NCBI GenBank assembly: GCA_002049455.2
Contig: KV918863.1
Location: 62,001-126,000 of the forward strand
DNA: 64,000 nucleotides
From: Porphyra umbilicalis
Taxonomy: Eukaryota > Rhodophyta > Bangiophyceae > Bangiales > Bangiaceae
Direction: 5' to 3'
The notes beneath the pieces were generated by a model, which was not told the DNA's origin, did no database searches, and was given only the letters and a program-made list of their open reading frames with translations. The position numbers were made by a program, and so were the translations under genes. Numbering within the stretch: position 1 is the first letter of the stretch; the number at the start of each line of letters is the position of its first letter. Shown here piece by piece: positions 30,524 through 39,665 of the stretch.

Positions 30524-33289
30524 TCAGCCGAGCTCCTCAATCGCAACGTCGGGCTGCGCCTCGCCCGTGGCCTCGAGCCGCCGCGTGCACAGCAGCCGCA
30601 CGGCGCGCCGCGGGCCGAGCGACGGGAAGCTCGCAACGACGCGCGCGCACAGCGCCGCGCCGTGGCGGCCGAGCCCCGTGGTGACCGCCCCCGCGTGGAG
30701 CAACACGACCACCACCCGCCGCCAGCCGTCGAGGTGCTCGCGCATCGCGGCGCTCACCCCCCCGGGCGTCAGCCCGTCGGGGCGCGCGGGCGGCGGCCGC
30801 CGCCCCTCTGCCACCGCCCGCAGGTGCAGGTCGGGGCGGCCGGCCATGACGCCGGCAAGGTCCCGCGCCGCGCTCAGCTTTTTGGCGTACCACGATAGGG
30901 CGCTTCCGAGCGGCGTCTCGTCTTCAATGTTGGCGCTCCACACGTCGACGCGGCGGCGGAGGAGGGCCACCACGGTCGTCGCGTCGGCGCGCCGCGCCGC
31001 CACGTGCAGCACCCGGTCCCGGGACGTGCGGTCGGCGTCGTGGAGGAACGGGCGCACGCGGTCATTGTCGAGCAGCGCGACGCGCTTGCGCTTGACCGCC
31101 TCGAGGGCGGGCGTGCTCACCGCGTTGGCGGGGTGTGTCGGGGGGAGGAGGTCGATAATATCCCGGTGGCCGAGCGCGACCGCGATGCACAGGGGGGTCT
31201 CGCCGGTGCAGCACACGGGTGTGGGGTCGGCGTCGAGCTGAAGGAGTGCGGCGACGACGGACTGGCGGCCTCGGCTGACCGCAAAGTGCAAAGCCGTCCA
31301 GCCGTTAGGGTCCGTCGCGTTCAAGTCCGCGCACGCAGCAGCCAACGCCTCCACACTTGCGGCACCCCCTATTCGGCCAGCCACATGTAGCGCGGTCCAG
31401 CCGTCGTCGGTCTTGGCGTGCACGTCGGCGCCCGCCGCCACCAACGCGTCGATCGCGTTGGCCCTGCCGCTGCGGCCCGTCTTGTGCAGCGCAGTCCCGC
31501 TATTCTTGCTCTTGGCGTGCACGTCGGCGCCCGCCGCCACTAGCGCGTCGACCGCCTCGGCCCTGCCGCTGCGGCTCGCTTCGTGCAGCGCAGTCCAGCC
31601 GGAATCATCCTTGGCGTGCACGTCGGCGCCCGCCACCACCAGCGCGTCGACCGCCTCGGCCCTGCCTCTGCGGCCCGCGATGTGGAGCGCGGTCGCGCCA
31701 AGCTTGTCCTTGGCGTGCACGTCGGCTCCCGCCGCCAGCAGCGCGTCAACCGCCTCGGCCCTCCCGCTGCCGCCCGCGAAGTGCAGCGCGGTCCAGCCGC
31801 CACTGCACTTGGCGTGCACGTCCGCGCCCGCCGCCAGCAGCGCGTCCACCGCCTCGGCCCTCCCGCTCTCGCCCGCCTCGTGCAGCGCGGTCCAGCCGCT
31901 ATTGCACTTGGCGTGCACGTCGGCGCCCGCCGCCAGCAGCGCGTCAACCGCCTCGGCCCTCCCGCTGCCGCCCGCGAAGTGCAGCGCGGTCGAGCCGCAA
32001 TTGCCCTTGGCGTGCACGTCGGCGCCCGCCGCCAGCAGCGCGTCAACCGCCTCGGCCCTCCCGCTGCCGCCCGCGAAGTGCAGCGCGGTCGAGCCGCAAT
32101 TGCCCTTGGCGTGCACGTCCGCGCCCGCCGCTAGCAGCGCGTCAACCGCCTCGGCCCTCCCGCTCTCGCCCGCCTCGTGCAGCGCGGTATAGCCGCCATT
32201 GCACTTGGCGTGCACGTCGGCGCCCGCCGCCAGCAGCGCCTCGACCGCCTCGGCCCTCCCGCTGGCGCCCGCCAGGTGCAGCGCGGTCGAGCCGCCCTGG
32301 TACTTGGTGCGCACGCCGGCGCCCGCCGCCAGCAGCGCGTCAACCGCCTCGGCCCTCCCGCTCTCGCCCGCCTCGTGCAGCGCGGTCCAGCCGCTATTGC
32401 ACTTGGCGTGCACGTCGGCGCCCGCCGCCAGCAGCGCGTCAACCGCCTCGGCCCTCCCGCTGCCGCCCGCGAAGTGCAGCGCGGTCGAGCCGCAATTGCC
32501 CTTGGCGTGCACGTCGGCGCCCGCCGCCAGCAGCGCGTCAACCGCCTCGGCCCTCCCGCTGCCGCCCGCGAAGTGCAGCGCGGTCGAGCCGCAATTGCCC
32601 TTGGCGTGCACGTCCGCGCCCGCCGCTAGCAGCGCGTCAACCGCCTCGGCCCTCCCGCTGTCGCCCGCCTCGTGCAGCGCGGTATAGCCGCCATTGCACT
32701 TGGCGTGCACGTCGGCGCCCGCCGCCAGCAGCGCCTCGACCGCCTCGGCCCTCCCGCTGGCGCCCGCCAGGTGCAGCGCGGTCGAGCCGCCCTGGTACTT
32801 GGTGCGCACGCCGGCGCCCGCCGCCAGCAGCGCGTCGACCGCCTCGGCCCTCCCGCTCAAGCCCGCGCAGTGCAACGCGGTCCAGCCGCGGTGGGTCTTG
32901 GCGTGCACATCAACGCCTGCGCCCAGCAGCACCCGTAATGCCGGCGCCTGCCCGCCGCGCGCAGCCCAGTGCAACGGCTGCCACGCAATCCAGTCCTCCT
33001 TCCAGGGACAAGCACCGGCCCGGTCTGCGCCCGCGGCGAGGAGCGCCTCCATCACCGCCACGTGCCCCCCCACGCCAGCCCAATGCAGGGCCGTGTCCTT
33101 CTTGTCCGACGCCGCCCCCGCTGGCACGCGGCCTCTGAGCATTGCCTTCACGGCGGGCGCGTCCCCCCGGCGGGCGGCCTCGTGCAGCGCGGGCAACTCG
33201 CCGCCGCGCCAGGCATACGGCACTGCGGCAGGGTCGTCGGACGCGAGCTCCCGCGGCGCCGTCGCCGCACTCGATGAGGCGGCCGCCAT
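30524..33289 (-). CDS. Ankyrin-repeat protein, about 22 repeats
   Basis: A single-exon frame of 921 codons. The ATG at 33289 has a G at -3 and G at +4 and begins MAAASSSAATAPRELASDDP; the frame stays open upstream but only as low complexity without ATG. About 22 ankyrin repeats of mostly 33 residues fill residues about 30-760 (consensus TALHxAGxSGRAEAVDALLA, then AGADVHAK), with more divergent repeats at both ends. The C-terminal 150 residues are helical with no known domain. Repeats 4-8 and 9-13 are a near-exact 495-bp duplication. Ankyrin arrays bind proteins; no enzymatic or membrane segment is visible, so the partner is unknown. High repeat identity suggests recent expansion by unequal exchange. 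Confidence 0.88.
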   Translation of the reverse strand: MAAASSSAATAPRELASDDPAAVPYAWRGGELPALHEAARRGDAPAVKAMLRGRVPAGAASDKKDTALHWAGVGGHVAVMEALLAAGADRAGACPWKEDWIAWQPLHWAARGGQAPALRVLLGAGVDVHAKTHRGWTALHCAGLSGRAEAVDALLAAGAGVRTKYQGGSTALHLAGASGRAEAVEALLAAGADVHAKCNGGYTALHEAGDSGRAEAVDALLAAGADVHAKGNCGSTALHFAGGSGRAEAVDALLAAGADVHAKGNCGSTALHFAGGSGRAEAVDALLAAGADVHAKCNSGWTALHEAGESGRAEAVDALLAAGAGVRTKYQGGSTALHLAGASGRAEAVEALLAAGADVHAKCNGGYTALHEAGESGRAEAVDALLAAGADVHAKGNCGSTALHFAGGSGRAEAVDALLAAGADVHAKGNCGSTALHFAGGSGRAEAVDALLAAGADVHAKCNSGWTALHEAGESGRAEAVDALLAAGADVHAKCSGGWTALHFAGGSGRAEAVDALLAAGADVHAKDKLGATALHIAGRRGRAEAVDALVVAGADVHAKDDSGWTALHEASRSGRAEAVDALVAAGADVHAKSKNSGTALHKTGRSGRANAIDALVAAGADVHAKTDDGWTALHVAGRIGGAASVEALAAACADLNATDPNGWTALHFAVSRGRQSVVAALLQLDADPTPVCCTGETPLCIAVALGHRDIIDLLPPTHPANAVSTPALEAVKRKRVALLDNDRVRPFLHDADRTSRDRVLHVAARRADATTVVALLRRRVDVWSANIEDETPLGSALSWYAKKLSAARDLAGVMAGRPDLHLRAVAEGRRPPPARPDGLTPGGVSAAMREHLDGWRRVVVVLLHAGAVTTGLGRHGAALCARVVASFPSLGPRRAVRLLCTRRLEATGEAQPDVAIEELG
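31860..32849 (-). repeat. 495-bp tandem duplication inside the ankyrin gene
   Basis: Two adjacent blocks of five ankyrin repeats differ at very few positions; for example GGTATAGCCGCC occurs at 32186 and again exactly 495 bp on at 32681. Because 495 is 15 repeats of 33 nt the reading frame is kept. Confidence 0.9.
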
Positions 33290-35598
33290 GGCAGTGGCGC
33301 CAGCGGCGGGGGTGGTGGCGGCGGCGCCCCAAACGACAAACGAGCAGAAAAAGACCAAACGCCGCCGGCGTGGCGCAGGCCACAGCGACACTGCCCGCCG
33401 GACGCGGCCGCGGGCCCGGCGGCCGTGGCACCCACACGTGACCCGCCGTCGACACGCGGGGGCTCGTCGCCGCACCGCGCTCCGCCGCGCAGGGGCGGCG
33501 TCGCACCGCCCCACCGCCGCCAGCGGGCGGGCGGGGACGGTGGCGGTGGCCGCTGCCGGCGTACCGTGACCGTCTGCTGGACGCTGGCGCGCGCGGGCGG
33601 GGTGGTCCGCGCACGCAGTGGCGAGGGAGCGCCGCCCGACAGCAAGCAAAGGGGACGGCGGGAGACGGGGGACGGGGGTGTGGTCAAGGCGCCGCCTGCC
33701 GACGGGAAGGGCGGTGCACGGTCGCCGGCGCACCAGCGGCCGCCCGTGCCGTCTTTTATCCCGCGGCGGCGACGGCTGGCGCACCCGCAAGCGAGGCCAG
33801 CCACCCCCGCAGCTCGATCGAGGGGGGACCCTCCCGGAGGACCAATCATTGGGCAAAGCATGATGTTGCTCGACGGCACCGCGGCTCTCCCCACGACCCC
33901 GCACGCCCCCCCCTTCCGCTCGCCTTCGGGGCCACGCCAGTCCCCGCCTCGCAACAAAGCCGCGCGGCAACACCGTGCCACAGCCGATGGGTGCTGGGGC
34001 CACGCCCCGAGCTCCACCGACCCCCCGCTGCCCGAGGCGCGCCGCCACCGGCGGCCTGGCAGTACCCCTCCGTATTGTCTTGTCCGACGGTTATTTAGAG
34101 CACAACCAGCAATGTCGATTTTTTACGCATACGAACCTCGTTTTACCTGCAACGTGTGCCTCTCTGGTTGGTGGGAGAAGCTATGTGAAGCCTGTTGGAA
34201 GCTTGGTGGCCGGGGCCTGAAGGACTTAGATCGAGACGGGGGCTACATGTTATTCAACGGGCCACGAAGGAGCCTGACGTTGGTGGGTGAAGCCGTTCAC
34301 ATACATTGTACGCAGCACGACGAAACGAGTGTAGGCAAAGGGAAAACACGGGATGAGACTTGGAAGGTCCGAAACGGGGACAGTTGACCGGCCAGAGGCG
34401 CACGACCAAGAGGAGAGGTGGCAGATGGCCGTGACACGAGGCACATTCAAGGCTAAAATCACGGCCAAGACGCACAAATCGCTGGATTGAAGTCCGTTTT
34501 AGGGCGACGCGTGGCGCTCGCCACGTCGGATTCGTCCTCTTGCAGAGGAGTTGTTGCGTGTGGTGTGGACTGGACATTGTCGCTAGCGTGCCCCGCACCC
34601 CGGTGCTCGCAATGGCGCGCAACGCTGGCGTCCTGTGGAGCGTTCTCTTCTCGTTGGCACCAACGGGCGAGTCCCTCACTGTCCGCTCTGTCCAGCAGGG
34701 AAGACGTGTCGCACCCGGCCCGAGTGTCGAGGTGAATCATCTCCCCGCGCGGATCTGCTGAACTGAGGTCCGTCTTTTCTGCTGTCAATGAGAGCCTGGC
34801 AAGCGGGCTTCGAAGGGCGAGATTTTGTCCACTCATCGTGCTTCGAGAGGCTAGAAAAACGGGGCATGTAATTTGATTGGCTGTACAGGGGTGGTCCACA
34901 ATCGCTCTGCACGTACGGCCAGCACCAAAAGAGGTGATTGTCGGGGTTGGCGAGTCCTGTGCCGTGCAGCGGTGACCGGCCGTCGCCCCCCCCTTCGATG
35001 GTGGCCAACGCCGCCCGACCACCTTACCCGTTGAGGGACGGCCGCAAGGGAGGCCCGCCGGTTTTCCCTCTCGGTGGTGCGTGCCCGCTCGGAGCTGCCG
35101 GGTCGCTGCTGCTGCAGCGCGCAGGGTGTGTCTCTGGCATCTGACAGCACAGTCCCTTCCCCCCCCCCCCACGATGGTCATTCAGGCCGCTAGACTGCCT
35201 TTACGGCCGTAGGCTCGGCGAACGTGACGGCCGCGAGGAAATCAAGCTGGCGGGGCTGTTGGTGGCGCTTGCCGGCTCGGAGCTGCTCGTTGTCTGTTGC
35301 TGGGTTCACGTTGCTGGGTTTGTGTTGCTGGGTTCACCTCTCTTGGCCTGCTGGTCGCTGCGGGGCGGTGCTTGTCGGTTTCCGCCGTGCCCAGACTCTG
35401 TTGGGCGAGCAAGGCGGTGTTTGGCGGTTCCAGGACGTGCTGGGAGAGCTGAGCGCGCTCTGCTACGTGCGTTGCGCGGGCTGAGCGGGTTGCGCGCCGT
35501 GGGTGGAGTGGGCGGTACTGCGCGTCCTGGAAGGGTCCGGTTAGCCGGCCGGGCCGGGCGGTCATGCAGGGTGGGCGGCGCTCAGCGCCTAACGGCTT
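33290..35598. other. Intergenic, no supported gene
   Basis: 33290-34050 is GC-rich with chance frames. 34100-35600 has more ordinary composition and only short frames. I found no terminal repeats here that pair with the region right of 43640, so the left end of the Harbinger element is not placed. Confidence 0.4.
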
Positions 35599-35606
35599 TA
35601 TAAGCA
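35599..35606 (+). promoter_or_regulatory. Possible TATA box of the Harbinger SANT gene
   Basis: TTTATAAG about 350 bp upstream of the ATG at 35949. This is the best TATA-like motif upstream; no other core promoter element is evident. Confidence 0.35.
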
Positions 35607-35948
35607 AGGCGCAGAGGCGCCGCTGCCATTTCCGGGTTCGTTCGGTGTGTCGCGAGGCGTTGGAGTTGCCCCGACACCCTCTGCCCCACTGGGCGCGCCC
35701 CTACCTTTTTTCTGCACCGTCGCCCACCAGGCGGCGGCCGCGTGCATCGCCGCCGCGAGCCGTGGGGGCGTGGTCGCAGTGGGCGCCCCCGGCGCTGCCT
35801 GCTCCCCCGCTCCCCCGCAAACCATTCCCTCGCTCCCCCCCCCTCCCGCCTACACCCGCTACGGGGAACATCACCCCTGACAAGACCTCCCGACACGGCT
35901 CCCGTCACCGTCGTGGTTACCGAGGCGGGCTACGTCAGCGACTTGGCA

Positions 35949-38900
35949 ATGGCAGGAAGCAAGAGGAGTTACACCGAGGCGATGCTCACCGCGGCGTGCG
36001 CCGCCATCGCTGACGCCGACAATGACGCCATCGCCGGCGCTGACAATGAGGTCATCGCCGACGGCCGGCCGCCACGTCGACGACGGTCGGCGCGCCACAA
36101 CCCCTCTACTCCTGCCGCCGTACCGGGTGCTGCTGCCCGCGCCGTTGCTGGCGCCGATCGTGCGGTTGTTGACCGCGCCGGTGTCCACGCCGGTGGTGCC
36201 GCTGCCGGTCCCGTTGCCTTTGGCGCGCGCCACGGCGGCAACGCGGACCACGAACATTTTGGATCCGCACATGGGCGCCGTTCCGCCCGCCTCCATGCCG
36301 CGCTACTCGGCTCCATCGTCCCAGGCAACGGCGACGGCGACGGTGGTAGCGGCAGCGGCGGCGACGGTGCCTGCGACAGCTTCGGCGGACGTGACGCAGG
36401 CGGCAGCGCTGCAGGTGGCGCCGAGAATAATGCCCAGGACGTCGACGCTCGCGCGGGGCGGCGCGTCTCCTTCGACGGTGTCTTTGGGGTGGGGCGGGAC
36501 TCTTGTGACCCCGACGGGGCGGATGCCCGCAACCACCGAAGCGGCAACCCCGGCGGGGGTGGTGGGGCAGGGGGAGCTGGTGCTGCCCCTGCTGCTGTCG
36601 CGACGCGCGCGCCACACGCCGCGGCGTCAGGGCGCCGCGTCCACGGCGGCGGCCTTGGCAGTGGCCGCACTCTTGCCGCACGTGAGCCCACTTGTCCAGC
36701 CGGCCCATCGGGATCTCGTCCCCCTGCGCCTCCTCGGCGCGTCTCCTCGCCGGCCGGGGGCGACGAGTCCAGCCCAGAGCACGCGTCGATGGGATGCGTC
36801 GTGATGGCGGCGTCGGCGGGCGACAAGTCGTCCGCGGCGGGTGCCGAGATCCCGCCGTCGGATGACGAGTCTCTGCCCCAGCGCCCGGCCGCTGCCGCCC
36901 GCCTTGCTCGCCTAGAACGCGTGGTAGACAGCCAGGAGCAGCAGCGCCGGGAGCGCTTGGCGCGCATTGACCGCGTAGAGCGCATGGAGATCGACGCCGC
37001 GATAGCCGCGTCGAGTGCGGTTGCGGCGTCCGACGCGGCGGAGCGGATGGTGCGGGAGGTGGAGGAGGGCGAGGAGTCGGAGGAGGAACAGCCAATTGTC
37101 GGCCAGACGTCGGCGGCCGCAGGGCCGGTGCACCCGCCGGACATCACGCCGATGGACTTGGAGGCCGTCCGCGCCCGGACGCGCGCGCAGCGGGGCCGTG
37201 GCCCCGCCCCGCTCGATGACAACGCACGCTGGCGCGACCCGGTACGCCAAGCCGCCGCTGACGCGTGGCTGGCGCGCAGCCAGTCGCCAAGTGACCGCGC
37301 GACGCGGGCTGACGGCGTCGCGGGCGAACGCGACAACGCGCCGCCACCCGTCAATGGCGGCGCGAAGTTGGCGGCGTACCCGATGTGGCTCGCGAAGGGG
37401 CACGCCGATCCGAAGCGTGCGGCCTGTGCGCGCGTAGACGGGCAGCAGCGCGGCGCCGCCGAGCTGGACGCAGCTGTTGAGAGTGACCTGCTTGATGGGG
37501 GGGAACGCGCGGCGTCCCCAGATGTGGACAGCGCGGCGGAGGTTGCAGACGTGCTCACCCCTCGGGAGGCGGCAATTCGTGCCAGCTTTGCCGTGAAGCG
37601 GGTTGGCCGCGGTCGCTCGCGCGGTCGCGGTGGTAGGGGCGGCACCACGCGTCCGCCTGTAGGCGGCGACGCTCCCGTGCACGGGGATGGTGCTGCAGGT
37701 CGGGGGCGCGGGCGGTCCTGGTCGCACGCCGAGAAGGTCTCCGTGAGCAGGGCCTGGCTGGCGGTCACGCGTGACCCCATCCTGGGGACGGATCAGACCA
37801 GCGCAGCATTCTACGCGGCGGTTGTCGTGGCGTACCGACGCCTCTTCCGCCTGCCGACCGGGTGGTCGCCGCGGTCTGAGGCGGCCGTCGTGCGCTTCAT
37901 GCGCTACACGCTCTTCAAACATGTGCAGCTCGTTGCTTCAGTCTACACGCGAGTATGCCGCAGAAACCTGACGGGGAACATGACGGAGGAGGACTTGGTC
38001 CGCGCGACCGCTGCGGAACTGGATGCCGGCGACGCTTACGAGTCGCTGCAGGCCGACCTCGACCACGACCCCGACGATCCAGAGCCGCAGGCGCGGGCGA
38101 GGGCGCGGGGCTTTCGCGCCTCGGATTGGATTCCAAGCTGGCGCATCCTTCGCACGTCGGACAAGTTTAGCGGCGCCGCCGCGGCGGCCGCCTTGGAGGC
38201 ACCACATGGCGGCCGGGGAGCATCGGCGTCGCCGGCGCGCGGGCGCGAGCGGAGCGACGCGGGAGGCGCCGCGGCCGCAGCGTTGGAGGGGTGCGAGGGG
38301 GGCGAGGAGGGGGACGGGGGAGAGCACGCGTCGGGGCCGTGGCGCCCCCCGGAGTGGGAAGCCATTCCCATTGGAACGAAGCGGGCCAAGGATACCCGCT
38401 CCGTTGAGATCTCCATGCAGCGGGATTGTGCCTCTATGGCGCGGACGCTGAGCTCTTTGGCTGAGGCCACCAACGACCGCGTGGACCAGGCGGTCTTTTT
38501 CTCCCGCTGGATGCGCGGGTCTGAGGAGGCCCGGCAGTGGGCGACCGCCGAGACGCGGCGGCGTATGCTCCGCTGCCGTCAGCGCTTGTTGTCCGCCGAG
38601 GCGGCCGACGCGAGCCGCGGCTCGCGGTCGGCCAACCCTGCGGCTGTCTCGGAGGCGGCCTCGGCGGCTGCGCGACGGGTCTTCGCTGGGAATGAGTCGT
38701 CGCAGGAGAAAACTCCGGCTGCGTTTCGTGCTCCACCGGCCGGCGTGAATGACGTGCCGTCCACTGCAGCGACGGTGGGCTCCGGGTCGCGGGCGCCATC
38801 GCCTCCTCCGTCGCCGCCTCCTCCTAGTCCTCGTTGGCCGCCGGACCTGCCTCCACCCCCGCCGCTCCCGACGCCGCCGCGACCGCCGCTCCCACCGCTA

Positions 38901-39665
38901 CCAACGGCGATACGACCGCCCCAACCGTCTCTGCTGCCGGTCCCGACGCCCCCGCGACTGCTGCCCCCAGCAGCGCCGCCGGTGGCACCCGTGCCGCTGC
39001 GCCCGGTCGTGCGGCTGAGGTTGTCGGCGCCCGTACGCGGGGCGGCGCCGATGAACCGCCTGCTGCCCCTGCCGTTGCAGTCGACGCGACCGGCGACTGT
39101 GGCGCAGCTGCTGCCGCAGCGTGAGGGCGTCGTCTTAGCGCCGCTGCAGCGGTCGGCGGTGGCCCCGGTCATCACCATCAGCAGCGGGGGCGACTCGTCA
39201 GCTGCTAAGGAGCCCCCCGCCAATACACCGGTCATCACCATCAGCAGCGGAGATGATTTCTCGGCGGCTAAGGCGCCCCCCGCCAAGACCCCGGTCATTA
39301 CCATCAGCAGTGACGGCTCCTCGGCGATCGGCCGCCTGCAGTCGACGATGGCGCTGTCGCAGACGGGCGACAACGGTGCGGCACTGAAGGCCAGCCGTCT
39401 CCGCGTCGCCACCAAGCGCAAGGCTGACGCCCGGCGAGGCGCGAGTGCGCAGGCAACCAAGGCCCGAAAGTTCGCGGCGTCGGGTGCGGCGACGGGTGGG
39501 CCGGCCGGCGGTGCCAGCCAGTGCAGCCAGGCCGTGCCGCACCGCGGGGGTCGCGTTAACCTCGATCATGGGGTCGCGGTCCCCGACGTTGACGACGAGT
39601 TGTTGGACATGCCGCTGGCGCACGGGGGTCGGGCGGAGGAAGAGGTTGGCGTGATCGGGTTGTGA
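35949..39665 (+). CDS. PIF/Harbinger SANT/Myb-like DNA-binding protein (ORF1)
   Basis: The ATG at 35949 (purine at -3, G at +4) starts a 1238-codon frame; the frame upstream is open but has no ATG. A coiled-coil-like segment (near LARIDRVERMEIDAA) is followed at about residues 590-690 by WSHAEKVSVSRAWLAVTRDP, then ILGTDQTSAAFY. This is the W-x-D/E-E ... AW ... DP-x-x-GT-D-Q pattern of the Myb/SANT partner protein of plant PIF/Harbinger transposons. SWRILRTSDKFSG and, near residue 808, IPIGTKRAKD match its C-terminal (NAM-associated-like) part. That partner is known to bind the terminal repeats and carry the transposase into the nucleus. Pro-rich sequence and three PVITISS motifs with acidic residues follow. 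Intact and convergent with the transposase. Confidence 0.8.
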   Translation: MAGSKRSYTEAMLTAACAAIADADNDAIAGADNEVIADGRPPRRRRSARHNPSTPAAVPGAAARAVAGADRAVVDRAGVHAGGAAAGPVAFGARHGGNADHEHFGSAHGRRSARLHAALLGSIVPGNGDGDGGSGSGGDGACDSFGGRDAGGSAAGGAENNAQDVDARAGRRVSFDGVFGVGRDSCDPDGADARNHRSGNPGGGGGAGGAGAAPAAVATRAPHAAASGRRVHGGGLGSGRTLAAREPTCPAGPSGSRPPAPPRRVSSPAGGDESSPEHASMGCVVMAASAGDKSSAAGAEIPPSDDESLPQRPAAAARLARLERVVDSQEQQRRERLARIDRVERMEIDAAIAASSAVAASDAAERMVREVEEGEESEEEQPIVGQTSAAAGPVHPPDITPMDLEAVRARTRAQRGRGPAPLDDNARWRDPVRQAAADAWLARSQSPSDRATRADGVAGERDNAPPPVNGGAKLAAYPMWLAKGHADPKRAACARVDGQQRGAAELDAAVESDLLDGGERAASPDVDSAAEVADVLTPREAAIRASFAVKRVGRGRSRGRGGRGGTTRPPVGGDAPVHGDGAAGRGRGRSWSHAEKVSVSRAWLAVTRDPILGTDQTSAAFYAAVVVAYRRLFRLPTGWSPRSEAAVVRFMRYTLFKHVQLVASVYTRVCRRNLTGNMTEEDLVRATAAELDAGDAYESLQADLDHDPDDPEPQARARARGFRASDWIPSWRILRTSDKFSGAAAAAALEAPHGGRGASASPARGRERSDAGGAAAAALEGCEGGEEGDGGEHASGPWRPPEWEAIPIGTKRAKDTRSVEISMQRDCASMARTLSSLAEATNDRVDQAVFFSRWMRGSEEARQWATAETRRRMLRCRQRLLSAEAADASRGSRSANPAAVSEAASAAARRVFAGNESSQEKTPAAFRAPPAGVNDVPSTAATVGSGSRAPSPPPSPPPPSPRWPPDLPPPPPLPTPPRPPLPPLPTAIRPPQPSLLPVPTPPRLLPPAAPPVAPVPLRPVVRLRLSAPVRGAAPMNRLLPLPLQSTRPATVAQLLPQREGVVLAPLQRSAVAPVITISSGGDSSAAKEPPANTPVITISSGDDFSAAKAPPAKTPVITISSDGSSAIGRLQSTMALSQTGDNGAALKASRLRVATKRKADARRGASAQATKARKFAASGAATGGPAGGASQCSQAVPHRGGRVNLDHGVAVPDVDDELLDMPLAHGGRAEEEVGVIGL

